Shown: positions 1 to 8,114 of the stretch, in pieces
Numbering within the stretch: the stretch's first letter is position 1
Layout: each line of letters starts with the position of its first letter
DNA from: AP-15 sp963724435
GTDB taxonomy: Bacteria > Pseudomonadota > Alphaproteobacteria > ATCC43930 > CGMCC-115725
Assembly (NCBI GenBank): GCA_963724435.1
Contig: CAVRUN010000018.1
Span: forward strand, 1-64,000
Reading direction: 5' to 3'
DNA: 64,000 bases
Translations under genes and position numbers: made by a program
Notes under the pieces: model-generated
Databases searched by the model: none
Seen by the model: the letters and a program-made list of their open reading frames with translations, nothing else
What the model was told of the DNA's origin: nothing

Positions 1-250
1 GGCAGGAAGTGCGGCTCCCGCAGCAAAGGCTAAGTGCCCGCTGGGTAAGAAAGGAGACCATTAGTAGCCGCAACGGGCAAGGCGGGCCGAAAGCTTTCCC
101 TCCGCCGCGCTTTCTGCGTCTTGACCACTCGAAAGCACCTCGAGACCCTCGGGGTTGACGGCAGCCCCTTCGGCTGGTCGAATTAGACGCCGGCGCCCCA
201 CAGCACCGGACACGGCCGCGGGCAGCGGCGACCGTAGTGAGAGAACCCAG

Positions 251-890
251 ATGCAAGCGGATTACGTGATCGTCGGTGCCGGGTCGGCCGGATGCGTTCT
301 GGCCAACCGACTTACCGAGGACCCGACCACTTGCGTGATCCTGATCGAGGCCGGCGGGCGCGATTGGAACCCGTTGATCCATATTCCGGTCGGATACATG
401 AAACTGCTCGACCACAAGCAGCTCACTGGGGCTTCAAGGCCGAGGCCGACCCGGGCACTAACGGCCGTGCCATTGCCTATCCGCGCGGCCGCGTGCTCGG
501 GGGCTCGTCTTCGATCAACGGGCTGATCTACATCCGCAGCCAACCGGAGGATTATGACTACTGGGCGCAGCTCGGCAATCGCGGCTGGGGTTGGGACGAC
601 GTCCTGCCGTTCTTCAAGCGCGCCGAGCGGTGGACCGGCGACGAGGCCGAGATTCACGGCACGCAAGGGCATCTCACCACCTCGCCGATGACCGAGCGGC
701 CGGAGGCCTGTCACGCGATCATCCGGGCAGCGCAGGAGCTCGGCCTCGAATACGTGCCCGACGTCAACAACCTGCCACGTGGCGCCGCAGACTCGATCGG
801 CTGGTGTCAACAGACCCGAGGCGGGCGCCGCCGCGCCAGAAGGGCGCGGCAATGATCAAGGTCGGCGCGCGGGAGAAGCTGGCGGCTTGA
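251..890 (+). pseudogene. Broken GMC-family FAD oxidoreductase (choline dehydrogenase-like)
   Basis: The reading frame starts with the FAD-binding GAGSAG fold and closely matches the intact paralogue at 6269-7894: 45 of the first 55 residues agree by eye. Near base 426 one base is missing relative to the paralogue (ACC TGG has become AC TGG), and the match continues in another frame through PRGRVLGGSSSINGL to about residue 200. There the sequence jumps directly to the last codons (KGAAMI...KLAA, stop at 888-890). The internal loss is roughly 1 kb and removes the rest of the FAD and substrate domains, including the catalytic His. The gene therefore carries two independent lesions and cannot encode an active enzyme. 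It is on the same strand as its paralogue. Confidence 0.88.
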
Positions 891-1459
891 CCCCCGAAGA
901 CAAGGCGGGAGCCGCAAATACTCCCCAATCCCTCGGTCGAAAGGGTCTACGAGGATAATTCCGACGCCGGCGGCAGTGTGACCGACGGTGGTGAACGGGG
1001 GACCACAATATCGGCCCGGTCGCTCGCGACGTCGCCGGGCGATCTCCAACATGGCCGATAACGCGATGTAATATGGAGGTGCCGCGGCGGGCGGCGGGGC
1101 CGTCCCACGCCAATGACCGCAATTGTCGACGTGCGAGGTAACGGGAGGCGCCACCCTGCAAGCAGACGCATACCGGCGCTCGAGCGATATCTGGTGGACA
1201 CGGGCGTCTTCAAAGCTCGGGCCTAGGCCGCCCCTGTCGTCTGCTCCGTTTGCAGTTCATGATCATCATTCCGCCCGATCAGCTCCGGGCCCCGTCTTGA
1301 TATGGACGATCCGAAAAACAGGGTGCTTAGACGCGACGCGCTCGCACTCCGCGATGATCGCTGACTTGCCAAGGATGATGTGTGGCCTTGCGTCGGCGCG
1401 AGACAAAGGTCCTTGACCGATCTTGCACCGGCTTCACGGCAACTGAATTTAACGTCGCC
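891..1459. other. Intergenic stretch with no recognisable gene
   Basis: 569 bases lie between the dead oxidoreductase and the PatB-type gene. Only short reading frames without recognisable motifs or convincing ribosome-binding sites are present. Its position beside a pseudogene suggests decayed coding DNA, but I cannot name a source. Confidence 0.4.
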
Positions 1460-2623
1460 TCACCGCCTCCGCACCGCCTCTCCCATCCGCGTAACAATCT
1501 CCCTCAGTATTGCCGGGGGCGTCGCAAAATTCAGCCGCGCGAACCCCGCGTAATCCGCACCAAAGGTCTCGCCAAAATTCAGCCCAACCCTGGCCTGATC
1601 CAGAAAGAACTGCCCGGCCGGGCACGGCAATTCCAGCGCCCGGCAATCCAGCCAGGCCAGATACGTCGCCTCCGGCACCCGCATCGTCACGCCTGGCAGC
1701 TCCGCGGCGAGCGTCGCCGCCAGCCAATCGCGGTTCACCCGAAGCTGCGCAACAATCTCATCCAGCCACGGCTGCCCGTCATCCCACGCCGCGACGGTCG
1801 CATCGACCCCGGTCACCCCCGGCGAGCCGAGTAACCGCGACGGGATGCGCTTCGCAAACCCCTCCTTTAGCACGGGCGCGCCAAAATGCATGACCGCGCA
1901 GCGCAGAGCCGGGATGTTGAAACTCTTGGTCGCCGAGGTGATCGTGATGGTGCGCGCCGCGATCTCCGGATGCAGCGACGCGAGCGGAATATGCGTGTTG
2001 CCCGGATAGACGATGTCCGCGTGGATCTCGTCGGACACCACCACCAGGTCATGCCGAATCGCGAAGTCCGCCACCTCCTCCAGTTCTGCCCGGCTGAAGG
2101 CGCGCCCGGTGGGGTTCTGCGGATGGCAGAATATCAGCATGCGCAGGCGCGGATCATGGGCTGCCTCATAAGCGCCCAAGTCTAGCACCCAGCGCTTGCC
2201 GTCATCGCGCATCGGGTTGGCGATCAGGCGGCGGCCCGTCTCCTCGATGGCGCGCATGAAGGGCGGGTAGGAGGGAAGCTGCAACAGGATCGCGTCGCCC
2301 GGTTCGCTGAACGCCATGACCGAGGAGAAGCTGGCCTGCACCAGATCGCCGATCGCCATCGTATCGGCTTGATCGGTGTGCCAGCCGAAGCGCCGCTCCA
2401 TGCGGCGGACGAAGGCCGCGGCCAGCACGCCGTCGCGCGCCGCATAGCCGTATTCCTGATCTCGCGTCAGGCGCGCCAGCGCGGCCGTGATCGAAGGCGC
2501 GACGCCGAAATCCATGTCCGCGACCCAAGCCGGCAGCACGTCCGGCGGAAACTTATGCCACTTGTTAGTGCGCCGCGCCCGCAACTTGGCGATATCGAAG
2601 TCGGTTGCTGCGGTCGTTGTCAT
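1460..2623 (-). CDS. patB: PatB/MalY-type PLP-dependent C-S lyase (cystathionine beta-lyase-like aminotransferase)
   Basis: A 387-aa fold-type I PLP enzyme of the MalY/PatB branch, expected to cleave cystathionine or related thioethers to a thiol, pyruvate and ammonia in the cytoplasm. Visible landmarks are the N-terminal WVADMDF motif typical of this branch, the FCHPQNPTGR segment, VVSDEIHADI with the PLP-contacting Asp, and SATKSFNIPA with the Schiff-base Lys at about residue 233. Length is normal for the family. I start at the ATG at 2623 (upstream GGAGAGAAG) rather than five codons earlier, because the N-terminus then reads MTTTAATDFD. The gene stands alone between two eroded regions and appears intact. 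A dedicated aminotransferase role cannot be excluded. Confidence 0.85.
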   Translation of the reverse strand: MTTTAATDFDIAKLRARRTNKWHKFPPDVLPAWVADMDFGVAPSITAALARLTRDQEYGYAARDGVLAAAFVRRMERRFGWHTDQADTMAIGDLVQASFSSVMAFSEPGDAILLQLPSYPPFMRAIEETGRRLIANPMRDDGKRWVLDLGAYEAAHDPRLRMLIFCHPQNPTGRAFSRAELEEVADFAIRHDLVVVSDEIHADIVYPGNTHIPLASLHPEIAARTITITSATKSFNIPALRCAVMHFGAPVLKEGFAKRIPSRLLGSPGVTGVDATVAAWDDGQPWLDEIVAQLRVNRDWLAATLAAELPGVTMRVPEATYLAWLDCRALELPCPAGQFFLDQARVGLNFGETFGADYAGFARLNFATPPAILREIVTRMGEAVRRR

Positions 2624-2913
2624 TCGTCTTCTCTCCACTGTCGCGCGCGACCCCTAGGGCGGCGACGATCAGTTGACTTATCACCCGGCGACAACGCCTC
2701 CACATCCTGAATTCGAATCATGGACGACCGTTCTCTCATCCCGACACGAGCGCGTCAGAGAGCAAAAGAGCGCGAGCGAATCCCTCCGGCCTCGCTCAGC
2801 CCTTATGGAGTGACAGGCGCCTTCAGAAGGTCGTGCTTGAGGACGGCTGCAGCACGTGTGAAAGAGTCGGTATCGCCTTTCAATGGGTCCATCTTACTCG
2901 GCCGCCATTTCCG

Positions 2914-3201
2914 CTAGCCCGGCGAGACGTGGGAACTGGCTCCATTCGTGCCCATCGAGCTTTCGACCGCCCGAAGTTCGCCCAATTGCTTGAAGAAGCC
3001 CAATTGCTTGAAGAAGCCCATTTGCTTGAAGAAGAATATCACACCGTTCGCCAGGCACTGGTCGCGCACTACGCGCACCCAGGCCTTTTCAATGGAACGT
3101 GCGCCGGGGTCGCTTGCGCCACCGACGATCACCCAGTTCGGCGGCCATCGCGAGGGCCGGCGGCAGACCGCGAGATCCCGCGCCCTGCAACGGTGCGTCA
3201 T
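2914..3201 (-). pseudogene. Remnant of a DUF5131 (phage Gp37/Gp68-type) protein C-terminus
   Basis: On the minus strand the frame reads NWVIVGGASDPGAR...AWVRVVRDQCLANGVIFFFKQMG. This follows the C-terminal signature of the DUF5131/Gp37-Gp68 family (WVIVGGESGPGAR...RDQC...GVPFFFKQWG). The expected N-terminal half is not found upstream, so this is a fragment. Its FFKQ.G segment is copied three times by the 18-bp tandem repeat at 2983-3036. The assignment rests on recalled family motifs, not on a search. Function is presumed lost. Confidence 0.45.
2983..3036. repeat. 18-bp tandem repeat, three copies
   Basis: Three adjacent copies of CAATTGCTTGAAGAAGCC occupy 2983-3000, 3001-3018 and 3019-3036; the last copy has three mismatches. 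The 18-bp period preserves frame and gives repeated FFKQLG/FFKQMG residues in the minus-strand DUF5131 relic. This looks like a slippage expansion. Confidence 0.9.
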
Positions 3202-3537
3202 AGGGATTGGCTGCTCCCGTTACCGACGGCGAACGGCCGTTGTGGGCTCGGCGAAGGGACCTTCGCCACGACGCGCGGTAAAGGGCAAGACGCGCCGAAA
3301 GCAGGCTTGCGATCGAACCACGCGCCATAAGAACTGCTGAATAATCGATGCGATCTGCCGCGTTGCGGCGGTCAGAGTCAAATGTTTCCCCAACGGCAAC
3401 GGCTCACTCCGTAGATGACGGCTAATCCGGCCCGCACCTGCGACACGCTTGCGTGCCGATTGTGCGGAGTCTAGCGTCGCGCAATGGTCGGTCGATTAGG
3501 GCCGGCAATACCAAGAGACCAGGACAGGACTTGTGCC

Positions 3538-3702
3538 ATGCCCGACACTGCAAGTCCGTCTCCGCTGCCGCCTCTTCTGCAAGAGCTTCGACGACCCGCT
3601 GGGGCGAAAAATCATTGAATTGCACGTCTGGACGGTCGGCGAGGGACTGCGCGGCACCGAGATCGCTCCGTTATTTGATGGTCTGTGTCAGCCCCTAGAC
3701 TA
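3538..3702 (+). pseudogene. Short N-terminal relic resembling a class III adenylate cyclase leader region
   Basis: From the ATG at 3538 the frame reads MPDTASPSPLPPLLQELRRP. After a frameshift near 3585 the other frame gives DDPLGRKIIELHV, then WTVGEGLRGTEIAPLFDGLC and a stop. Phrases like W.VGEGLRGT...LFDGLC resemble the N-terminal lead-in of alphaproteobacterial adenylate/guanylate cyclases, but this is a recollection of family style and not a firm match. The fragment stops exactly where the IS5-family end begins, which suggests disruption by the insertion. No catalytic cyclase domain is present nearby. Confidence 0.3.
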
Positions 3703-3865
3703 GGTCGTGTCGTCATTTGAGCCAGATGATAGCGCGCGGCAAGGTGGATCGCCGCCAGGAAATTTCTGGAGGTTTTATCGTAGCGCGTCACAATTGCTCT
3801 GAACTGTTTGAGGGCACAGAAGAAATTCTCGATGAGGTGGCGCTTCGATCATATCTTGTGCAAGG
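3703..3865 (-). mobile_element. IS5-family (IS427-like) insertion sequence remnant: transposase C-terminus plus terminal end
   Basis: The minus strand, read from 3859 to 3713, encodes RHLIENFFCALKQFRAIVTR and then YDKTSRNFLAAIHLAA, the hallmark C-terminus of IS5-family DDE transposases with the catalytic Glu-containing helix. One frameshift near 3725 separates it from the usual ending IIWLK and its TGA stop at 3713-3715. The bases just outside (GGTCGTGTCGTCATTTGA, reading + from 3703) have the form of a terminal inverted repeat. Nothing upstream restores the rest of the transposase or a second end, so the element is a dead fragment of about 160 bp. Confidence 0.75.
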
Positions 3866-3964
3866 GATAACCCCTGATCGACTGGCTCAAGAGAAATTCC
3901 CACTCGCCGTTATGCCCTATTTCACAAAAGGGTGTCTTTTACGGCGACCTTAGCAGGCGTTGCT

Positions 3965-3994
3965 CGGTGGCCGGGGGGTACAGCCCGGCCACCG
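3965..3994 (-). terminator. Perfect 11-bp hairpin downstream of the VOC dioxygenase gene
   Basis: CGGTGGCCGGG (3965-3975) and CCCGGCCACCG (3984-3994) form a perfect 11-bp stem with an 8-nt loop, 14 bases past the stop of the minus-strand gene ending at 4009. No clear T-run follows, so it may be a GC-rich weak terminator or an RNA 3'-end stabiliser. Confidence 0.5.
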
Positions 3995-4008
3995 TACACT
4001 GCGTCGCG

Positions 4009-4599
4009 CTATTCCGCGGGGACGGGTTGTTTGATGCCGAAGCTTGGGGTGTCGGTGCGGTCGACCAAGGCTTCGGGGCCGTCGTTTGGCAGGTTTTCGA
4101 GCCAGTTGATGCCGGCGTCGATGTCGTTTTCCCACATCTCGCGCGCCATCTCGTAAAGAAACTCGACGCCATAGCCGTTCGGGTCGTTGATATAGACGCT
4201 GTGGGTCACACCGTGATTGACCCGCCAGTTGAACTTGACACCGCGGCTTTGCAGAAATTTGAGCTGCTTTAGCCAGGCTTCGCGGTTTGGCATCGTCAAA
4301 GCGACATGGTTTATCGCGACCTGGCTGTTTGACAGGACCCAGTCGGCGGGCGGCGGCAGGTTCGGGCTCTCGACCAACGCCACCGTGTGATGGGTCAGCT
4401 GACCGTCATTGACGGCGCTATAAAACCGCATCTTTGGCGGGTTCGGCCGCCCGGCTTTCGGATGCAGTTCGCCGACCTGCTTGAAGCCGACGATCTCGGT
4501 CCAGAATTTGTGCGACTCGTCGATGTCGCGCACGTTAAGGACCAAGTGATTGATGCCGGACGGGCTGACCGCCTCGGCCGGGGTTTCGATATCTGTCAT
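4009..4599 (-). CDS. VOC-superfamily (glyoxalase/extradiol dioxygenase-type) protein
   Basis: A 196-aa protein with two beta-alpha-beta-beta-beta modules of the vicinal oxygen chelate superfamily. It begins INHLVLNVRDIDESHKFW (candidate ligand His18). The second module starts INHVALTMPN (His98) and ends DPNGYGVEFLYE, where Glu146 is the expected third metal ligand. This is the 2-His-1-carboxylate pattern of type I extradiol dioxygenases such as catechol 2,3-dioxygenase, though the length is that of the short single-domain forms. The start at 4599 has GGGAGG six bases upstream. It is divergent from the exported amidohydrolase gene, so both may share a control region at 4600-4761. Substrate unknown; an aromatic ring-cleavage role is inferred from context. 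Confidence 0.8.
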   Translation of the reverse strand: MTDIETPAEAVSPSGINHLVLNVRDIDESHKFWTEIVGFKQVGELHPKAGRPNPPKMRFYSAVNDGQLTHHTVALVESPNLPPPADWVLSNSQVAINHVALTMPNREAWLKQLKFLQSRGVKFNWRVNHGVTHSVYINDPNGYGVEFLYEMAREMWENDIDAGINWLENLPNDGPEALVDRTDTPSFGIKQPVPAE

Positions 4600-4761
4600 G
4601 TCATGCCTCCCATATACGGGTGGCAATTGAGGTACGCCGATGCGCGCGCCGGTTCAAGAGCCGAGCGCCGTAGATCTCCCGCCACGCCCGCAAACCGGTG
4701 GCGCCGAGGACGAGCGGTCGATAGATTGCGCCGCTCGTAACAAAACAAGGGAAACGAGGAA

Positions 4762-5844
4762 ATGGCTATCGGCGCAAGATTACTGACCGGCGCGCTTGCC
4801 GGGCTCGCTTTTGTCGGCTGCAATATGATGCGCGCGCGACCCGCGCATGCCGCCCAGGGAACCGCACAACCAGGCCGGCGGCGCGAGGTCGTGGTCAACG
4901 GCAAGCGGGTCAAGACCGTCGATGTCCACGCCCACACGATCGTTCCCGAGGCGGCGGCGGTGATCAACCACCCGCTTGAAGCGCCGGGGCTGTTGTGGTC
5001 GAACGTTTCCGACCGCATCGCCGAAATGGATGCCGAGGGCGTCGATGTCGAAGCGCTCAGCATCAACCCCTATTGGTATCGGGCCGAGCGCGATGCTGCG
5101 GCCGAGCTGATCAAGATCCAGAACGAGAAGTTGGCCGAATTCTGCGCCGGCATGCCCGATCGTTTTGTCGCGTTTGCGACAGTGGCGTTGCAGCACCCGC
5201 AGCTCGCCGTCGAGCAGCTCGAATACGCGATCAAGACCCTGGGATTACGCGGTCTGTCGGTCGGCGGCAGCGTTGCCGGCCAGGAATTGGCCGACCCGAA
5301 ATTCCATCCGGTTTGGGCCAAAGCCGAGGAACTCGGCATCCTGATTTTTATGCACCCACTCGGCACCCGCGAATTGGAGCCAAGCGGCCGGCTCGGCGGC
5401 AGCGGCCTGCTGACCAACACGATCGGCAACCCGCTCGAAACCACGATCGCGTTGTCGCATCTGATCTTTGAGGGAACGCTCGACCGTTTTCCGGGGCTGA
5501 AGATTTGTGCCGCGCATGGCGGCGGCTTTTTGCCGTCTTATGCCAACCGCTCGGACGCGGTCATCACGACGTTCCCGAACCGCGTCGGCCCATTGCCAAA
5601 GAAAAAGCCGACCCAATACCTGAAAGACGGCCAGCTTTATTTCGACTCGATCATGTTTACGGGCGAGGCGATGCGCCACCTGATCGCCGAAAGCGGTGTC
5701 GGCCAGGTCGTGCTCGGCACCGACTACCCGTTCCCGTGGAACAAGGTCCCGGTCGACCACATCCTGTCGACCCCGGGCCTCTCCGACGACGACAAGATCG
5801 CGATCCTCGGCGGCACCGCCGCGAAATTGCTCGGGATCAACTAA
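4762..5844 (+). CDS. Amidohydrolase-superfamily protein, ACMSD-like, with N-terminal export signal
   Basis: A 360-aa TIM-barrel metal-dependent hydrolase or decarboxylase of the amidohydrolase-2 family (relatives: aminocarboxymuconate-semialdehyde decarboxylase, gamma-resorcylate decarboxylase). Metal ligands are visible: HxH at His56/His58 (VDVHAHT), His198 (IFMHPLG), His252 (CAAHGGG) and Asp321 (LGTDYPF). Residues 1-31 form a hydrophobic leader ending ARPAHA, with a plausible signal peptidase I site; a FVGC sequence inside it is a poor lipobox. Most ACMSD relatives are cytoplasmic, so an exported form is unusual. It precedes a GMC oxidoreductase on the same strand and is divergent from a VOC dioxygenase, which suggests joint breakdown of an aromatic compound. 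Substrate unknown. Confidence 0.82.
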   Translation: MAIGARLLTGALAGLAFVGCNMMRARPAHAAQGTAQPGRRREVVVNGKRVKTVDVHAHTIVPEAAAVINHPLEAPGLLWSNVSDRIAEMDAEGVDVEALSINPYWYRAERDAAAELIKIQNEKLAEFCAGMPDRFVAFATVALQHPQLAVEQLEYAIKTLGLRGLSVGGSVAGQELADPKFHPVWAKAEELGILIFMHPLGTRELEPSGRLGGSGLLTNTIGNPLETTIALSHLIFEGTLDRFPGLKICAAHGGGFLPSYANRSDAVITTFPNRVGPLPKKKPTQYLKDGQLYFDSIMFTGEAMRHLIAESGVGQVVLGTDYPFPWNKVPVDHILSTPGLSDDDKIAILGGTAAKLLGIN

Positions 5845-6268
5845 GGCGGCGAAGCGAGGAGACTGCCACCCTAATCAAAGCCGTCGAGCTGATAGCCGGC
5901 TCGCCAACCCTGGAACGTCAACCCAGGATACCGTGAATTACGCGAGAAGACGTTGAACTTTGGGCTAGGCCGCGCCGGCTTCCCCGAGGAATGATCACGA
6001 CGCCGCTGGCTTCTCGCCCCAAGCTGGCGCGTTTCGCGGTCGCGTTTGCAATCATGCGGCCGCCGTAATCGCCTTGTACTATCGAGGCCTCAACTCGCAG
6101 CCCGCGCAGGAATTTTTTCTGAAAGGAGTTGCCGCAGCCTGATCTCGATCCTGATAAAACAGGTGGAACAGGAGCGTTGGGTGACGCCAATTGCTCCTGT
6201 GGAGAGGCAGGCAGTCCGACCGCCGTGACCGCACCGCAAGCGTCCGGCAGAGGGGTGGAGGATACGCA
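5845..6268. other. Intergenic region upstream of the GMC oxidoreductase
   Basis: 424 bases without a convincing gene. The minus strand has a long open frame here, but it is mainly the antisense of the GMC gene and shows no family motif. The promoter and leader of the downstream gene should lie here, but I see no consensus promoter. Confidence 0.4.
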
Positions 6269-7894
6269 ATGAAGGCGGACTATGTGATCGTCGGGGCCGG
6301 CTCTGCCGGGTGCGTATTGGCCAACCGGCTGAGTGCCGATCCAAGCAGCCGCGTCGTATTGCTCGAAGCCGGCGGACGGGATTTGAACCCGCTGATCCAC
6401 ATCCCGGCCGGCTACATGAAATTGCTCGACCATCCGACGATTACCTGGGGCTATACCGCCGAGCCCGATCCCGGCACCGCCGGACGCGCCATCCCGTATC
6501 CGCGCGGCCGGGTGCTTGGCGGATCGAGTTCGATCAACGGCATGATCTATGTCCGTGGCCAGCCCGAGGATTTCGACCATTGGGGCCAGCTCGGCAACCG
6601 CGGCTGGTCGTGGGATGACGTGCTGCCGTTTTTCAAAAAAGCCGAGAGCTGGGAGCGCGGGCAGGACGAATTTCACGGGCATGGCGGACCGCTGTTGACA
6701 TCGCACGCCTCCGACAAGCCGCTCCTTTGCGAGAAGATGATCGAGGCCGGGACCGAGATCGGCCTCGAATATCGCGCGGACGTCAATCACCTGCCGCCGG
6801 GTGCGGGCGACAATATCGGCTGGGTGCAGCAGACCCGCCGCGGCCGCCGGCGCCAGAGCGCGGCACGGACCTATCTGCGGGCTGCGGCAAGGCGGCCCAA
6901 TCTCCAGATCATCACCGGCGCGCAAGTGCGTCGCGTGTTGTTCGACGGCACGCGGGCCGTGGGTGTCGAATACGCCCGAGGGGGCCAGGGCGCTGCGCCG
7001 GAACGGGTCGATGCGGCATCCGAGGTGATCCTCGCGGCCGGGGCGATCGGCTCGCCGCACATCCTGCAATTGTCGGGGGTTGGGGATCCCGCCCACCTGG
7101 CGAGGGTCGGCATCCCGGTGCTCCATGCGCTGCCCGGCGTCGGCAAAAATTTCCAGGACCACTACATCGCGCGGGTCGCGTGTTCGGTCATCGGCGCCAA
7201 GACCCTCAACGAAAAGGCGCGCGGGCTGCCCTTTGCCAGTGAACTCATGCGCTATGTATTCACCGGGACCGGCATGCTGACCTACGCCTCGTCCCTGGTC
7301 TGCGCCTCGATCAAGGTGCTGCCGGAATCGGCGACCCCCGATGTCCAATGTCTCTTTTCGCCGGGCAGCTTTGCCCCGGGGCCGATCCGCCGGCTCGACG
7401 ATAAGCCCGGTATGACGGTGGGCATGTGGCAGATGCGGCCCTTGTCGCGCGGCTATGTCGAGGCGAAGTCGCCAAACCCGGCCGAGCAGCCGGCGATAAA
7501 CCCACGCTATTTTGCCGAGGAGACCGACCGCAGGGCGGTCGTTGCCGGGCTCAAGATCGTGCGGCGCCTGTTTTCAGCGCCGGCAATCAAGCGATACGTC
7601 GGCGCCGAGACCCTGCCCGGCGAGCATGTCCAGAGCGATGACGAACTGCTCGACTATGCGCGGCAATACGGCTCGACGGTGTTCCACGCAAGCTGCAGCT
7701 GCAAAATGGGGCGCGACCAGCTGGCCGTGGTCGACGACCAGCTCCGGGTGCACGGGCTCCAAGGGTTGCGGGTCGTCGACGCCTCGGTCATGCCGGCGGT
7801 GACCTCGACCAACACCAACGCGCCGACAATCATGATCGCTGAGAAAGGCGCCGCGATGATCCTCGCACAGTCGCGCCAGAGGCTCGCGGCGTAA
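6269..7894 (+). CDS. GMC-family FAD-dependent oxidoreductase (choline dehydrogenase-like)
   Basis: A 541-aa flavoprotein that should oxidise an alcohol to an aldehyde or ketone. The N-terminal GAGSAG (residues 9-14) binds FAD. PRGRVLGGSSSINGMIYVRG is GMC signature 1, and GAIGSPHILQLSGVG is signature 2. The C-terminus carries the active-site pair His473 (TVFHASCSCKMG) and Asn515/Asn517 (TSTNTNAPTIM). The start at 6269 is preceded by GAGGGGTGGAGGA and matches the N-terminus of the broken paralogue at 251; the longer open frame adds 26 arginine-rich residues with no support. It lies 424 bp behind the exported amidohydrolase. No signal peptide is seen, so it is cytoplasmic. Electron acceptor and substrate are unknown. 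Confidence 0.92.
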   Translation: MKADYVIVGAGSAGCVLANRLSADPSSRVVLLEAGGRDLNPLIHIPAGYMKLLDHPTITWGYTAEPDPGTAGRAIPYPRGRVLGGSSSINGMIYVRGQPEDFDHWGQLGNRGWSWDDVLPFFKKAESWERGQDEFHGHGGPLLTSHASDKPLLCEKMIEAGTEIGLEYRADVNHLPPGAGDNIGWVQQTRRGRRRQSAARTYLRAAARRPNLQIITGAQVRRVLFDGTRAVGVEYARGGQGAAPERVDAASEVILAAGAIGSPHILQLSGVGDPAHLARVGIPVLHALPGVGKNFQDHYIARVACSVIGAKTLNEKARGLPFASELMRYVFTGTGMLTYASSLVCASIKVLPESATPDVQCLFSPGSFAPGPIRRLDDKPGMTVGMWQMRPLSRGYVEAKSPNPAEQPAINPRYFAEETDRRAVVAGLKIVRRLFSAPAIKRYVGAETLPGEHVQSDDELLDYARQYGSTVFHASCSCKMGRDQLAVVDDQLRVHGLQGLRVVDASVMPAVTSTNTNAPTIMIAEKGAAMILAQSRQRLAA

Positions 7895-8114
7895 TCGCTT
7901 CGATTATTTAAGACGATTCTTCAGCTCGTTGCCGACCTTGGGCGATCGCGGTGCGGACTTCCGGCACCGTGGCGATCGGGTTCAGCAATCCCCAATCATG
8001 GATTGCCGCAAGCTCAACCGGGCCGGGGCTCGGACCGCAATTATTGCTGCGGTGCAGCCAAGCCTTGGAGATGCGGCGATCCTCTTTCGCGTGGAGGACC
8101 GCCACTGATCGGGT

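Noticed and set aside
1123..1416. 97-codon plus-strand frame
   Set aside because: No motif, no ribosome site and composition unlike neighbouring genes.
5918..7348. 476-codon open frame on the minus strand
   Set aside because: It is antisense to the GMC oxidoreductase, has no family motif and is a GC-rich shadow of the real gene.
7908..8105. 65-codon minus-strand frame with GTG start
   Set aside because: It is convergent with the GMC gene, lacks a ribosome site and shows no motif.
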